Source: an uncultured delta proteobacterium
Lineage (GTDB): Bacteria > Myxococcota_A > Polyangia > Polyangiales > Polyangiaceae
Length of the DNA: 39,923 bases
Reading direction: 5' to 3'
NCBI GenBank assembly: GCA_903894755.1
Contig: CAITRH010000744.1
Span: forward strand, 1-39,923
Shown: piece after piece, positions 8,590 to 17,274 of the stretch
How the letters are laid out: every line of letters begins with the position of its first letter
Position numbering within the stretch: the first letter of the stretch is position 1
Position numbers and translations under genes: made by a program
Notes under the pieces: model-generated
Told to the model about the DNA's origin: nothing
The model's database searches: none
The model's input: only the letters and a program-made list of their open reading frames with translations

Positions 8590-9927
8590 TCAAGGGCTCG
8601 CCGCGTTCGTCCATCCCTTCGCCACCGCGCAGTTTCCGGCCGTCGACCACGACGGCGTCGCCATCTTCGTCGGACCCGCCACTACCAGCAGATCGTCGCC
8701 ACGACGACGCAACGCAAGGGGTCCCAACGTGGGCCGGTCAAAGCAAACAAAGGACCCCTCGCGACTTCGCGCCATCCCAAAACGTCGCTCGAACGCCGTC
8801 GCCAAGGCCTCGTACGCGCGACGGGCTCCCCCCTCGGGCACCGCGTCGTACCGAACACGCCAGCCGAACGCGATGGTGTCGCCGTTCATCATGAGAGCGC
8901 CGCGGTCTCCGCCCCATCCCGAAGCCACGCGCCGTGCGCTCTCCTTGTCGAGCCATCCCTCGAATGCGATGCGGGTTCCAAGCTCACCGTAGGAGTCGTC
9001 GTCCACGCGGCTCCATCCGGGGCCAGGAGGAGCCATCGGGGCGAGCTCGATGGCAGCTTCGTGCGTCTCCCACTTGCCTAGATGCAGGACCTGCTCGCTC
9101 GTGACAGGCGGATTGTCCCACGCCGCATCCACGGCATCCCAGCCTCCGCGACGACGCAGCGCGTGTACGAACTGCGTCCCATAGATGTAGGGCGCCGCAA
9201 GGGACGCACGCATGATCGCGGGAGCGTCGGCCCCTGGCCCATGTTGCATGCTTTCGAGAATTTGGTCGGCGAAGACGTCATCGGGAAGATCGAGTGCAGT
9301 CTTTGATGTCCCTGCGCGAGCGAGCATGACGTCGAACATGAGGCTGGTGGCGTCCCCTTCGGCGAGGGCGGAAACGGCGCTCGACTGGTCGCCTTGTCCT
9401 GGACGGTATTTCGAGCGGGCCTTCAGGTCCCAGCGTGAGTCCTGCAGCGCGTGAACGAGCTCGTGGGCGAGGGTGGCGGACGCTTCCTCTTCTCCGAGGT
9501 CTTCGGCGAGGTACATCGTGCCGTCGGCAGGCTCGTAGTAGCCGGCGAGCTGCGCCTCGAGGAGCGCGTATTCAGCAGCTTCGTAGTCGAAGCTCGTGGG
9601 GATGAACCCGAGAAGCTGCAGCACCATCCCCTCGTGACGAATGGCCTCGACGGGGATCTCTTTTGCGACGTGGTCCTTGATGCGCGCGATGAGCCCGGCC
9701 CGAGAGAGCACCACCCCTGGGATCGCGCGAGACGGTTGGATACGACGCGCCTCGGACACACGGGCGAGCATGCGGGCGATGAGACGCGCTTCGCGAACAT
9801 GGGTCGACGTTGGCGGTTGCGTCGCTGCGTGCGTCGCCGATGCACTTGGGAGCGGCGCGGGACGTGGCTCGATGCGAGACGTGGAACATCCCGCTAGGAC
9901 AAGGAGAACCGCGACGCTGCGGGTCAC
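8590..9927 (-). CDS. Lipoprotein with HExxH zinc metallopeptidase-like domain
   Basis: The 445-residue product starts with a good lipoprotein signal (VAVLLVLAGCS, lipid cysteine at residue 14) and a Ser/Pro/Thr-rich linker. The core contains LAHELVHALQD (residues 153-163), the gluzincin-type HExxH zinc motif, with a downstream SALAEGDATSLMFD whose glutamate could be the third zinc ligand. Before it lies LAGYYEPADGTMYLAED, typical of this family of predicted metallopeptidases. The C-terminal part (about 290-440) looks like a substrate or cell-wall-facing domain of unknown type. It is anchored in the envelope and probably acts on proteins or peptidoglycan-associated polypeptides; the substrate cannot be told. 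Its start overlaps the rpe stop by four bases (ATGA), so the two are co-expressed. Confidence 0.8.
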   Translation of the reverse strand: MTRSVAVLLVLAGCSTSRIEPRPAPLPSASATHAATQPPTSTHVREARLIARMLARVSEARRIQPSRAIPGVVLSRAGLIARIKDHVAKEIPVEAIRHEGMVLQLLGFIPTSFDYEAAEYALLEAQLAGYYEPADGTMYLAEDLGEEEASATLAHELVHALQDSRWDLKARSKYRPGQGDQSSAVSALAEGDATSLMFDVMLARAGTSKTALDLPDDVFADQILESMQHGPGADAPAIMRASLAAPYIYGTQFVHALRRRGGWDAVDAAWDNPPVTSEQVLHLGKWETHEAAIELAPMAPPGPGWSRVDDDSYGELGTRIAFEGWLDKESARRVASGWGGDRGALMMNGDTIAFGWRVRYDAVPEGGARRAYEALATAFERRFGMARSREGSFVCFDRPTLGPLALRRRGDDLLVVAGPTKMATPSWSTAGNCAVAKGWTNAASP

Positions 9928-10607
9928 GCCCAGGTGCTCCGCTCGGCGTTTTGCCGAAGGGTCATGATGGCGTTGTCGTAGGGCGGCTTGGTGAAGACCG
10001 CGTTGCCGGCCACGAGCACATTGGCTCCTGCCTCGCGAACGACAGACGCCGTGTCGGCACCGATGCCACCGTCGACTTCGATGTCCACGGGATGGCTCAC
10101 GGTGTCGAGCATCTGCCGCAGCGCACGAATTTTGGGGAGCACCTCGGGCAAGAAGGCCTGCCCTCCAAAGCCTGGATTCACACTCATCACCAGCACCAGG
10201 TCGACCAAGGAAAGTACGTAGCGCACGGTCTCCTCACTTGTAGACGGGTTCAAAGCGACCCCCGCGCGACGTCCCAGCCCCCGGATCTGTTGCAGGGTGC
10301 GATGAAGATGGGGCGAGGCTTCGACATGGACGGAGATGACGTCTGCGCCCGCATCGGCAAACGCGTCGACGTAGCGTTCGGGCTCGACGATCATGAGGTG
10401 CACGTCAACGGGAAGCCGCGTGGCTTTGCGCACGGCGCGCACGATGAGAGGACCGAGCGTGAGGTTGGGGACGAAGCGGCCATCCATGACGTCGACATGG
10501 ATCCAGTCGGCGCCGGCACGTTCGACAGCCTCGACTTCGTCGGCGAGGCGTCCGAAGTCGGCAGACAAGATCGACGGGGCGATGAGGAGACGGGGGCTGG
10601 CAATCAC
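9924..10607 (-). CDS. rpe: Ribulose-phosphate 3-epimerase
   Basis: The product interconverts D-ribulose 5-phosphate and D-xylulose 5-phosphate in the pentose phosphate pathway. This is a 227-residue TIM barrel with all family landmarks: LIAPSILSADFGRL at the N-terminus, DWIHVDVMDGRFVPNLT (metal-binding His and catalytic Asp), LPVDVHLMI, VLVMSVNPGFGGQ (phosphate loop), IEVDGGIG (second catalytic Asp) and VLVAGNAVF. The frame stays open upstream, but conservation begins at IASPRLLIAPS, so the GTG at 10607 is taken as start; this gives the usual length. The stop overlaps the start of the metallopeptidase lipoprotein by four bases. It is divergent from the GNAT gene. Confidence 0.95.
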   Translation of the reverse strand: MIASPRLLIAPSILSADFGRLADEVEAVERAGADWIHVDVMDGRFVPNLTLGPLIVRAVRKATRLPVDVHLMIVEPERYVDAFADAGADVISVHVEASPHLHRTLQQIRGLGRRAGVALNPSTSEETVRYVLSLVDLVLVMSVNPGFGGQAFLPEVLPKIRALRQMLDTVSHPVDIEVDGGIGADTASVVREAGANVLVAGNAVFTKPPYDNAIMTLRQNAERSTWA

Positions 10608-10718
10608 GCGGCTCGTGTGGCGGACTGCCCGAGGCCCGTCAAGCGCGAAGGAACCGCTAGCAGCGCAAGGGAGAGCGTGCGATAGGGCTTCCATTCGATC
10701 CGCGCGCTCAGGGAATTC

Positions 10719-11210
10719 ATGCAGACGCGTCGCATTACGAAAGCCGACTTCGACCGCATCGTCGAGGTCATCGATCGCTGGTGGGGAGGACCCATCAGTC
10801 CTTTTGCCCACCCCATTTTTTTCCACGAGCTTGGCCAACACGCGCTCGTAGCGGAGCTCGCCGGCGCGGGTGGGGTTCGATACGACGAGATTGTGGGGTT
10901 CTTGCTCGGCTTCGTGGCGGATCCCGCTGGGGAGTTGAACGGGCCTACGGGGTACGTTCACCTCATTGGAGTCCATCCCGAGCACCGACGTCGTGGGTTT
11001 GGACGGCAGCTCTATGAGCGTTTCGAGACGGGCTGTCGCGAGGCGGGATGTATCCGGCTCAAGGCCATCACCACGCCTGGCAATGCATCGTCCATTCGTT
11101 TTCACATGGCGCTAGGGTGGCAGGCCGAGGAGGTCGACGACTATGCGGGACGTGGCCGACGGCGTGTGGTGCTCACCCGCGTGCTCCCCGCTATCGTGAA
11201 GGCTGGCTAG
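10719..11210 (+). CDS. GNAT-family N-acetyltransferase
   Basis: The 163-residue product shows the GNAT fold in order: an N-terminal strand and helix (TRRITKADFDRIVEVID), a central strand (IVGFLLGFV), then YVHLIGVHPEHRRRGFGRQL, whose R-R-G-x-G-x-x-L loop binds the acetyl-CoA pyrophosphate. A final LKAITTPGNASSIRFHMALG follows, the usual N-x-x-A/S-x-x-F-Y/H helix. The acceptor substrate cannot be inferred. It is transcribed divergently from rpe, with about 110 bp between them, and is followed by a repeat element. Confidence 0.85.
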   Translation: MQTRRITKADFDRIVEVIDRWWGGPISPFAHPIFFHELGQHALVAELAGAGGVRYDEIVGFLLGFVADPAGELNGPTGYVHLIGVHPEHRRRGFGRQLYERFETGCREAGCIRLKAITTPGNASSIRFHMALGWQAEEVDDYAGRGRRRVVLTRVLPAIVKAG

Positions 11211-11284
11211 TGGCCTGCAGCGAAAGTCCTCAGCTTGTCCCGAATGCTCTGCGACGCTGGTTCGACCGGGGGTCGACACACGAC

Positions 11285-11390
11285 GCCCGCCACTCCGTTT
11301 TGGCCTGCGGTGCCTGCTCACGTACTTTAAATACGCTGCGCGGGCTCCTCGTCTGGCAGAAATGGCGGGTCTCGATCTGGACGTTGTTTA
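11285..11390. repeat. Copy A of a dispersed palindromic element (partial, one terminus)
   Basis: This stretch matches the reverse complement of the element at 14851-14999 over most of its length: cactccgttttggcctgcgg, the tgcctgctcacgtactttaa core, and gcgggctcctcg. The right end reads ggcgggtctcgatctggacg followed by ttgttta. Relative to the 14.9-kb copy it lacks the outer left terminus and an internal stretch of about 10-15 bp. The short palindrome around cgtactttaaatacg is shared. The rest of the 246-bp gap between the GNAT and porin genes holds nothing else I can recognise; the promoter of the porin is presumably in 11391-11456. Confidence 0.8.
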
Positions 11391-11456
11391 GGTTGGGTTA
11401 ACGAGCTCGCGATGGTGCCGGCTATGACGACGAGGATCCCTGGCGGTGGATAGACC

Positions 11457-13100
11457 ATGCACATGACTTCGAGATGTTTCGCATTCCGCGGCTGGCTCCT
11501 CGCGACAGCTCCTCTGGTGGCGCAGGCCCAGCCCCTAGCCCTCTCCCCCGAGCCCGCCCCCGCGCCAGCCCGCGTTCAGGAGCCTCCTGCTGTTGTCCCC
11601 CGCGCCACGGCTGCGGACGGGTTCCCGTTGGCTGGACGTTACGGTGAGTTCTTCTATCTTCGCGACGCTGACGACCTCTTTCGCCTCTATCTCCAGGGAC
11701 GTGCCCACATCGACGGGTATGTCCCTCTCGGTCCTGGGCTCTCCGACCTGGGCCCTGCCCTGGGCCTCAAACCGACGGTCTTTCTGCGTCGTGCCCGTGT
11801 CGAAATATCTGGCGAGTTTCTCACCAACTGGCAATGGCTCATCGGCGGCGAGTGGGGACAGAGCGCCGTCGACAACCCTGCTGCAACCACAGGAGCCCTC
11901 AACTGCTCGGTCGACGCAAAGACTGGAGCCTCGAGCTGCTCCCAACGCGCGGGTTCGGTGGAAGCTGCCAATTCTAAAGCGGCGCCTACCGATGTCTTGA
12001 TCAATTACCGCTTCCATAGCCTACTCAACTTCCAGGTCGGGCAGTTCAAGCTCCCGTTCACTCTCGAGAACCGCACCAGCGAGAACGTCACGCCGTTTCT
12101 CGAAAACTCGCTCGCAGTCCGTAACCTTGGCACCCCCCTGACCTCAGGACGGGACATCGGTCTCATGATCTGGGGGCTGACAAAGCCCTCCTATCTCCAC
12201 TACAGTGTGGGTCTCTTCAACGCAGAAGGGGCCAATCGTCCCAACGTAGACTCCAACGGCGACGTTGTCGGACGCGTGTTCGCCCATCCCTTCGTCGAAG
12301 CTGGCGTTCCGCTGCTCGCCCGACTCCAGCTCGGTGTCTCCTTCCGTTACGGGTTCCGTAGCGCCAAGTGGGTCGGCTACGACGTCAATGCCTATACCAC
12401 GTCTGGTGGGTACGCCTTCTGGAGACCCACCTACACCGATTCCAATGGAAACCTGGTGCACATTATCCCCAGTGGACGGCAGTCCGCGTTCGCCGCCGAG
12501 CTGTATTGGCCTGTCAGCCGCTTCGACCTACTTGGCGAGTTCGTGTACATCTCCAACAACACCCGCGAGGCCCGCGACTTTTACCAGCAATCCGCCTACA
12601 CTGAACGCTTTGGTTCGCTCCAGGGGTACGCCTATTACGCCACCCTGGGCTACTGGATTTTCGGGGAACGTCAATATGTCCGCAGGCCAGGATACCTCGA
12701 CCCGTCCCACATCGACTTCACCAAGCCAACGGCCCCCTCGCATGCGTCCCTCGAGGCCCTCGCCCGCTTCGAACAGCTGCGGGTCACCTACGACGGCGCG
12801 TCACGACAAGGGAGCACTGCCGACGCAAAGACCCCTTCCGGCGACATCAACGTCAATGCCTTCACCCTGGGTCTGAACTATTGGGCGACCAGGCGAGTCC
12901 GCATCACTGCCAACTACACGTACTACAATTTCCCAGACAGCGCGCCGGCCTCCGCGTCGGCGACAGGCGGACCGCTCCAGACCTCCGCCCAGCGCGCCGT
13001 TGCGCCCGGGCAGAACCTTGCAAGGGGACTCGATGACAGCGTTCGCGACACCAACCACGGCTTTCACGAGCTGTCTTTCCGCTTCGGCGTTGGCTTTTGA
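11457..13100 (+). CDS. Phosphate-selective-type porin (OprP/OprO family)
   Basis: A 547-residue outer-membrane protein with an N-terminal signal peptide (hydrophobic WLLATAPLVAQAQP). A Pro/Ala-rich linker is followed by a barrel. The family pattern is clear: FLRRARVEISGEFLTNWQWL (first hairpin), INYRFHSLLNFQVGQFKLPF, the segment LENRTSENVTPFLENSLAV, then TSGRDIGLMIWG. The last strand ends in FRFGVGF with a terminal Phe, as expected for BAM-dependent insertion. OprP-like porins are trimers that take up phosphate or polyphosphate, but distant members have other anion substrates, so specificity is not assured. A start at the second in-frame ATG (11463) is also possible. A small lipoprotein follows 15 bp downstream and is probably co-transcribed. 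Confidence 0.88.
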   Translation: MHMTSRCFAFRGWLLATAPLVAQAQPLALSPEPAPAPARVQEPPAVVPRATAADGFPLAGRYGEFFYLRDADDLFRLYLQGRAHIDGYVPLGPGLSDLGPALGLKPTVFLRRARVEISGEFLTNWQWLIGGEWGQSAVDNPAATTGALNCSVDAKTGASSCSQRAGSVEAANSKAAPTDVLINYRFHSLLNFQVGQFKLPFTLENRTSENVTPFLENSLAVRNLGTPLTSGRDIGLMIWGLTKPSYLHYSVGLFNAEGANRPNVDSNGDVVGRVFAHPFVEAGVPLLARLQLGVSFRYGFRSAKWVGYDVNAYTTSGGYAFWRPTYTDSNGNLVHIIPSGRQSAFAAELYWPVSRFDLLGEFVYISNNTREARDFYQQSAYTERFGSLQGYAYYATLGYWIFGERQYVRRPGYLDPSHIDFTKPTAPSHASLEALARFEQLRVTYDGASRQGSTADAKTPSGDINVNAFTLGLNYWATRRVRITANYTYYNFPDSAPASASATGGPLQTSAQRAVAPGQNLARGLDDSVRDTNHGFHELSFRFGVGF

Positions 13101-13115
13101 CAGGGACCAAGACGT

Positions 13116-13301
13116 ATGAAAACCACTCTCCTCAGCTCCGTGTTGACCGTGATTGTCCTGGGCGTGGCGGCGTGCTCCTCCGACGAAGGGAGTCCCAACC
13201 CTGCCCCCGTGGCCGACGCCTCCGACGCACAAAACGACCGCAGCTCGGCGGTCGACGCTCCCGCAGACAACGTTGTGGCTGCCGACGCTGCCGCGGACTG
13301 A
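13116..13301 (+). CDS. Very small Asp/Ala-rich lipoprotein
   Basis: A 61-residue product: a lipoprotein signal (MKTTLLSSVLTVIVLGVAAC, lipobox VAAC) followed by a low-complexity, acidic, alanine-rich stretch ending in VVAADAAAD. It has no folded domain and is reminiscent of the disordered tethers at the front of many Myxococcota lipoproteins, so it may be a free-standing remnant of a longer one. It lies 15 bp after the porin gene. A short inverted repeat and a run of five T follow the stop (13300-13321), too weak to call a terminator with confidence. Confidence 0.6.
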   Translation: MKTTLLSSVLTVIVLGVAACSSDEGSPNPAPVADASDAQNDRSSAVDAPADNVVAADAAAD

Positions 13302-13389
13302 CCTCTCAGGTCCCTGTTTTTCGGGCGAAACCGGTCGGCAGAAGCCCCTCAGTGAGGATGCGAAAGCATCACCTTCTCACCTGGTGCAC

Positions 13390-13516
13390 GGTAGCCTCAC
13401 CGGCTCTCCCCGGATGGGGGTCCTCCCCGGCGGGGAGAAACACCGGTTGCGATGTTGCCTCAGCTCTCCCCGCCGGGGAGGACCCCCATCCGGGAGAGAG
13501 CCAAGAACAGGCTACC
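13390..13516. repeat. Intergenic long-hairpin element
   Basis: Arms at 13404-13437 and 13466-13498 are reverse complements over about 33 bp with a single one-base length difference, around a 28-bp loop. Outside them, ggtagcct (13390-13397) pairs with aggctacc (13509-13516). The arms contain internal self-complementary ccccggcgggg stretches. Such a stem could work as a bidirectional terminator between the porin/lipoprotein operon and the convergent diguanylate cyclase gene, or be a REP-like mobile hairpin. It does not carry the TAAAC-type ends of the other elements here. The remainder of the 13302-13736 gap shows no gene. Confidence 0.85.
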
Positions 13517-13736
13517 TTGCGATGACTGACTAGCAAATCTCCGGGACGGCGCGTCACCGTCCCTGCGCTCGAGGCGCATAGGCTGGTGCACTCGCAACCT
13601 CACGGAGAGGCTTCTGCTCGACCAACGTTGCTTGCGTATTTTTCCCTTGTCTCCGTTGCGTTGAGGTGACCCTAGACGGCCCGTGAGAACTACACAACCC
13701 TTATGTGCTCATGGCGTCCAAATTAAGGAACCCCTT

Positions 13737-14840
13737 CTAGTTTTGCGCCTCGACGGTCCGGTCCCGTCCCGCCCGCTTGGCTTCGTAAAGCGCGCGGTCG
13801 GCTCGCTCGATCCAGCTCGTTCCGCTTTCACCCTGGCGAAGCTCGGCAAGCCCCGCGGACACCGTGAACCCGAAACTTGTCTCGCCGCGCTTTATCTGCA
13901 TCTTGCGAATGGACGTCAAAAGACGCCCTGCCAACATCCGTGCGTCGCCCATCCTCGTGTCGCGAAGCACAATGGCAAATTCCTCTCCGCCATAACGAGC
14001 TACGAAGTCCCCATTGCGAGGAAAACACCGAACGAGCGCATCCCCTAGCTTGCGAAGCACCTCGTCACCCGTGGGATGTCCGTAGTCGTCGTTCACCCGC
14101 TTGAAGTTGTCCACGTCCACCATGAGCAGACACGCCGCTTTTCCAAAAAGGCCATCGAGTGCCACCACCCGCTTGACATAGTCGTCAAATGCCCCGCGAT
14201 TGAACAGCTTCGTAAGCGGATCTTGAGCCCCTTGACGTCGTGCTTCGTCGAGCTCCGCAGTCAGCTGTTTGACCCGTCCCGCGAGCTCCTGAAGATGCGT
14301 CGCCTGGGCGCGCTTGCGCTCTTCAAGGAGCACCGTCACCGCCGTTACCACCCCCAACGCCGCGCGCCTAAGTTCGTCCGGCGAATTGCTCTCTGCGGCC
14401 TTCTTCAGCGTGTCAAGCTGTCCCCGGACACGCCCATCCACTTCGTTGTCGCCCACAATGACGTTGTTCAGACGCTGGATGAAGTCCCAGATGGTGTCGC
14501 GAAGCCCCGCGATCGAACGGTTCACCGTCGTCGCTTCCCCCTCGCGAATTTCAGTGAAAAAACGCCTAAGGCCGTTCCAATTACGACGCTTGGTGGGGGT
14601 CGAGGTTCCCGGAGGCGGGGCGAGGAGCAACACGTGACGTGCCCAGGCCTCGCATTGGTCCGCGATCTGCGCGGGTTCGAGCCCCTCGATGGGAAGCGTA
14701 TGGGTCGACACAAGCCGTAGCATCGCCGCGATCACGTCGAGCCCGACAGTCAGATCCTCTCCGCCTAGGTCGTCGCCAGGCGCGCTCGGAGGTGTGCTGA
14801 CCGTCACTTTTCCAGGTTTGATCGAGCCGCGCCCAAACAT
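13737..14840 (-). CDS. Diguanylate cyclase (GGEEF) with a helical N-terminal region
   Basis: The C-terminal half is a complete GGDEF domain: DPLTKLFNRGAFDDYVKRVV, then LLMVDVDNFKRVNDDYGHPT, the active-site loop ARYGGEEFAIVL, and RADRALYEAKRAGRDR at the end. An RNGD sequence lies five residues before GGEEF, so the RxxD product-inhibition site is present and the enzyme should make c-di-GMP under feedback control. The first 190 residues are helical with no recognised sensor domain, followed by a short coiled coil (LLEERKRAQATHLQELAGRV). The frame extends to a GTG at 14858, inside the terminus of the neighbouring repeat element. The first ATG, at 14840, is taken as the start; no Shine-Dalgarno sequence is obvious before it. 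Confidence 0.9.
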   Translation of the reverse strand: MFGRGSIKPGKVTVSTPPSAPGDDLGGEDLTVGLDVIAAMLRLVSTHTLPIEGLEPAQIADQCEAWARHVLLLAPPPGTSTPTKRRNWNGLRRFFTEIREGEATTVNRSIAGLRDTIWDFIQRLNNVIVGDNEVDGRVRGQLDTLKKAAESNSPDELRRAALGVVTAVTVLLEERKRAQATHLQELAGRVKQLTAELDEARRQGAQDPLTKLFNRGAFDDYVKRVVALDGLFGKAACLLMVDVDNFKRVNDDYGHPTGDEVLRKLGDALVRCFPRNGDFVARYGGEEFAIVLRDTRMGDARMLAGRLLTSIRKMQIKRGETSFGFTVSAGLAELRQGESGTSWIERADRALYEAKRAGRDRTVEAQN

Positions 14841-14850
14841 GCGCGGACTA

Positions 14851-14999
14851 TAAACCACGTCCAGATCGAGACCCGCCGTTTCTGCTAGACGAGGCTTTGG
14901 CCGAGGAGCCCGCGCAGCGTACTTAAAGTACGTGAGCAGGCACCGCAGGCCAAAACGGAGTCTGGCGGGAACAGCGGGTTTCGAGATGGGCGTGGTTTA
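14851..14999. repeat. Copy B of the dispersed palindromic element, complete with inverted ends
   Basis: The left end (taaaccacgtccagatcgag) and the reverse complement of the right end (taaaccacgcccatctcgaa) agree over about 27-37 bp, giving terminal inverted repeats around a roughly 75-bp core with its own palindrome (gtacttaaagtac). The 149-bp length, matching ends and lack of coding potential fit a MITE-like or REP-like non-autonomous element. The core recurs inverted at 11285-11390. The element begins 11 bp upstream of the diguanylate cyclase ATG, so it has replaced or supplies that gene's upstream region. Confidence 0.85.
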
Positions 15000-15024
15000 A
15001 CCCAAGGGGACAAGGCGCGGCGCA

Positions 15025-15942
15025 TTACGGCCTGGAACGCATGATCTTCCTGGGGATCAATCCCCTTTGCGAAAGGATCTGCTTGGCCTCTTGCTGAAGT
15101 AGCGGATGGATGCGCTTGCCTTGTACAAACGCGCTTAGAAGATGCGGGTTCATGTCGGCGAGCTTGCGCAAGGCTCTTGACGCCCCCTTCATGTCGCTTT
15201 GTCCGGCGTAGGCGAAGGCGCGTGCACGCCACATCTGCATCTTGATTTCCGCGTATTCGGGATCGTCCGGGTTGAAAAGCTCGAGGAGATCCATGGCTTT
15301 CTTGGCCTGCCCCGTTCGTCCCCAAGCCTCTCCCGCCACCGCCGCAAACATCGCTCGGGTCTTGGGCTCCTGTTGCTTGCCTACCTCCATTGCGTCGACG
15401 AGGGACCGCGCAGGTCCTGTTTCACCGAGCATCAAGTGGATCATCGCGCGCATGGAACGCACTTGGTCCGCCACGGGAGCGAGCTGTCTCTCGATAGGGA
15501 TCGTTTCGAGCGTCGAAAGGGCCTTGCGTGGATCTTCCTGAAGCTCCAACTGGGCACGGGCCAACAGAGCCTGGGTGTCGTTTTTCTTGAAATCCGAGTC
15601 GAGTCTTTTCAATGCCTCTTTCCGTCCCTCGGCCGTGTCCGCAGACTGGAGAAGCTTGTTGAGAGCCTGAGACTTCTTTGCGAAACGCCACGCCCAGACC
15701 GCAAGTCCCACCGCCGCCACGGTCACGACAGCCGTCACCAAAAGAGGGATCCGACTCTTGGTCCAACTCGCAATCCCTGCGGCCAGAATCCAAACTACCA
15801 CCGCACCTCCGCCGAAACGGAGCGCAATGCGCTTTAGGTCGAAGGGAGATTGGACAGGTCGCGAAGGGTCGGGTTTGGAGAGGTCGCGAAGCTCTTTCTG
15901 GACATCTGCGGCGCTCTTCTTGCGCTTACGGTCGGCTGGCAC
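15025..15942 (-). CDS. Inner-membrane protein with TPR-like cytoplasmic or periplasmic domain
   Basis: The 305-residue product starts with a highly charged segment (MPADRKRKKSAADVQKELRD), followed by two membrane helices (ALRFGGGAVVVWILAAGIAS and IPLLVTAVVTVAAVGLAVWAW, about residues 41-85). A helical C-terminal 200 residues has TPR-like periodicity (ALLARAQLELQEDPRKALST, AEIKMQMWRARAFAYAGQ). No catalytic motif is seen. It probably works as a protein-interaction scaffold at the membrane. It is divergent from the pentapeptide-repeat gene, with about 100 bp between starts, and ends 26 bp from repeat element B. Confidence 0.65.
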   Translation of the reverse strand: MPADRKRKKSAADVQKELRDLSKPDPSRPVQSPFDLKRIALRFGGGAVVVWILAAGIASWTKSRIPLLVTAVVTVAAVGLAVWAWRFAKKSQALNKLLQSADTAEGRKEALKRLDSDFKKNDTQALLARAQLELQEDPRKALSTLETIPIERQLAPVADQVRSMRAMIHLMLGETGPARSLVDAMEVGKQQEPKTRAMFAAVAGEAWGRTGQAKKAMDLLELFNPDDPEYAEIKMQMWRARAFAYAGQSDMKGASRALRKLADMNPHLLSAFVQGKRIHPLLQQEAKQILSQRGLIPRKIMRSRP

Positions 15943-16044
15943 AAGGGGCGTCTAGCGCGGAGGCCCACGGCAAGCAAACGACCGTTTGGACCGCGTGTGC
16001 GAAGGGCTTGTACCAAACGCTCGCCCCAGGTGATCCTCGCGGTC

Positions 16045-17244
16045 ATGCCGTCCGACGCTCCTCGTCCCCTCGCCCAAACCCTTCCCCTTTCCGCCTCCCT
16101 CCCCGAGCAGTTTCGACGTCACCCCCCCTCCATTGCGTCGCGCGACGAGCTCGTTCAACGCGTTCGTGAAGGGCGCGCGTCAGGGGCCACCCTCGTCGGC
16201 TTGGACCTCTCTGGAGTGGTCCTCGACGGTGCGGAGTTGTCCCGTACCATCTGGCGCGACGTAGACCTCACCGGAGCTTCGTTCGCAGGCGCTAACTTGA
16301 CCGCAGCCCGGATGGACCGGGTGCTTCTCTTGCGAGCCAACCTCACCGGCGCCCGTCGGACTGGCCTGGAGCTGGGACGTGCCAGCATCACGCGGCGTCA
16401 GGTCGACGAGGGACTGGTGCTGCACGCTCCGCTTCGTGTCCGTCCACGCCGCGAGCTTGGAGAAACGGAGTCGACCAAACCGTCCCTGTTTGCCTTGTTC
16501 AAACTGCTGTCGTCCGGATTTGCCGAGTCGGTCTTTCGGAGCGCGTCCCGCTACCACTCGTGGGTAGACCCGGCCACCGGCCCCACTGGACACGAGCCTC
16601 ACATCTACGGGCTCTACCCGACGTCGGGAACAACCGCCGAAGCCTTCGGTCAAGCGCTTTCCGAGCTGGCGTTCCCATTTCTAGAAGAAACAAGCGGACA
16701 CCTTCGCAACGCCACGCAGGCGTTGGCTCCGGTCCTTGCCGAGGCGCTCCGTTACTACGACGAGGGGCAGCACGGCGACGACCGCTTCGCTCACGGACAG
16801 GCGCTCCATGCACCGCTCGAAGCCGCGTTTTCAGCCTTCGACAAGAGCTTTACGGACCTGGCCGATCGGCTTGAGCGTGGCGTGCATCCAGCCGACGCCC
16901 GCGCGGTCCAGAGCTCTCCGGAGGCTCGCTGGCTCGGGTTGGCCCAGGCCGTGTTCTGGGAGGCCGTGGGACCGCTGCACGCGTTGAACCTCGAGGCCCT
17001 CTTGGCCGCGGTCGAAGGGCTCGAGGCGACCCTTCGTGCAGCGTCGGGTCCACTCGTGCCGTCCGGGATTGCGTTTGCCAGAGCGTCGAGGCGGTTTGCA
17101 CGGGCATCGAAGAACCCCCAGGAGCCATCCGCCGCCGACAAAGCCCTGATCGCGGCAGGACAAGCGACGCAGGTCGCATGGCATCCCGCCTCTGTCGCCC
17201 ACGCGTACCGAGTCCTCATCGAGGCAAGCAACCGCACACGCTGA
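16045..17244 (+). CDS. Pentapeptide-repeat protein with large C-terminal domain of unknown function
   Basis: A 399-residue protein. Residues about 45-110 carry pentapeptide repeats of the A(D/N)LxG type (GATLVGLDLSGVVLDGAELS, then LTGASFAGANLTAARMDRVL and RANLTGARRTGL), which form a right-handed quadrilateral beta-helix. The remaining 290 residues are helical and unrecognised, with an aromatic HSWVDPATGPTGHEPHIYGL segment and an Ala/Leu-rich end. The frame is open further upstream, but that part is antisense to the divergent TPR-like gene, so ATG 16045 is preferred. The E2-like gene follows 30 bp downstream and may be co-transcribed. Role unknown. Confidence 0.7.
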   Translation: MPSDAPRPLAQTLPLSASLPEQFRRHPPSIASRDELVQRVREGRASGATLVGLDLSGVVLDGAELSRTIWRDVDLTGASFAGANLTAARMDRVLLLRANLTGARRTGLELGRASITRRQVDEGLVLHAPLRVRPRRELGETESTKPSLFALFKLLSSGFAESVFRSASRYHSWVDPATGPTGHEPHIYGLYPTSGTTAEAFGQALSELAFPFLEETSGHLRNATQALAPVLAEALRYYDEGQHGDDRFAHGQALHAPLEAAFSAFDKSFTDLADRLERGVHPADARAVQSSPEARWLGLAQAVFWEAVGPLHALNLEALLAAVEGLEATLRAASGPLVPSGIAFARASRRFARASKNPQEPSAADKALIAAGQATQVAWHPASVAHAYRVLIEASNRTR

Positions 17245-17274
17245 ACCGTCGCGGGTTAGACTCGGCCGCGTCCC

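Noticed and set aside
10608-11105. Extending rpe to the upstream end of its open frame (393 residues)
   Set aside because: The extra 166 residues are antisense to the GNAT gene and lack family similarity; the GTG at 10607 gives the normal Rpe length.
13300-13321. Rho-independent terminator after the small lipoprotein
   Set aside because: The stem is only five base pairs (gacct/aggtc) and the T-run is five bases offset by four; too weak to call. The hairpin element at 13.4 kb is a better candidate.
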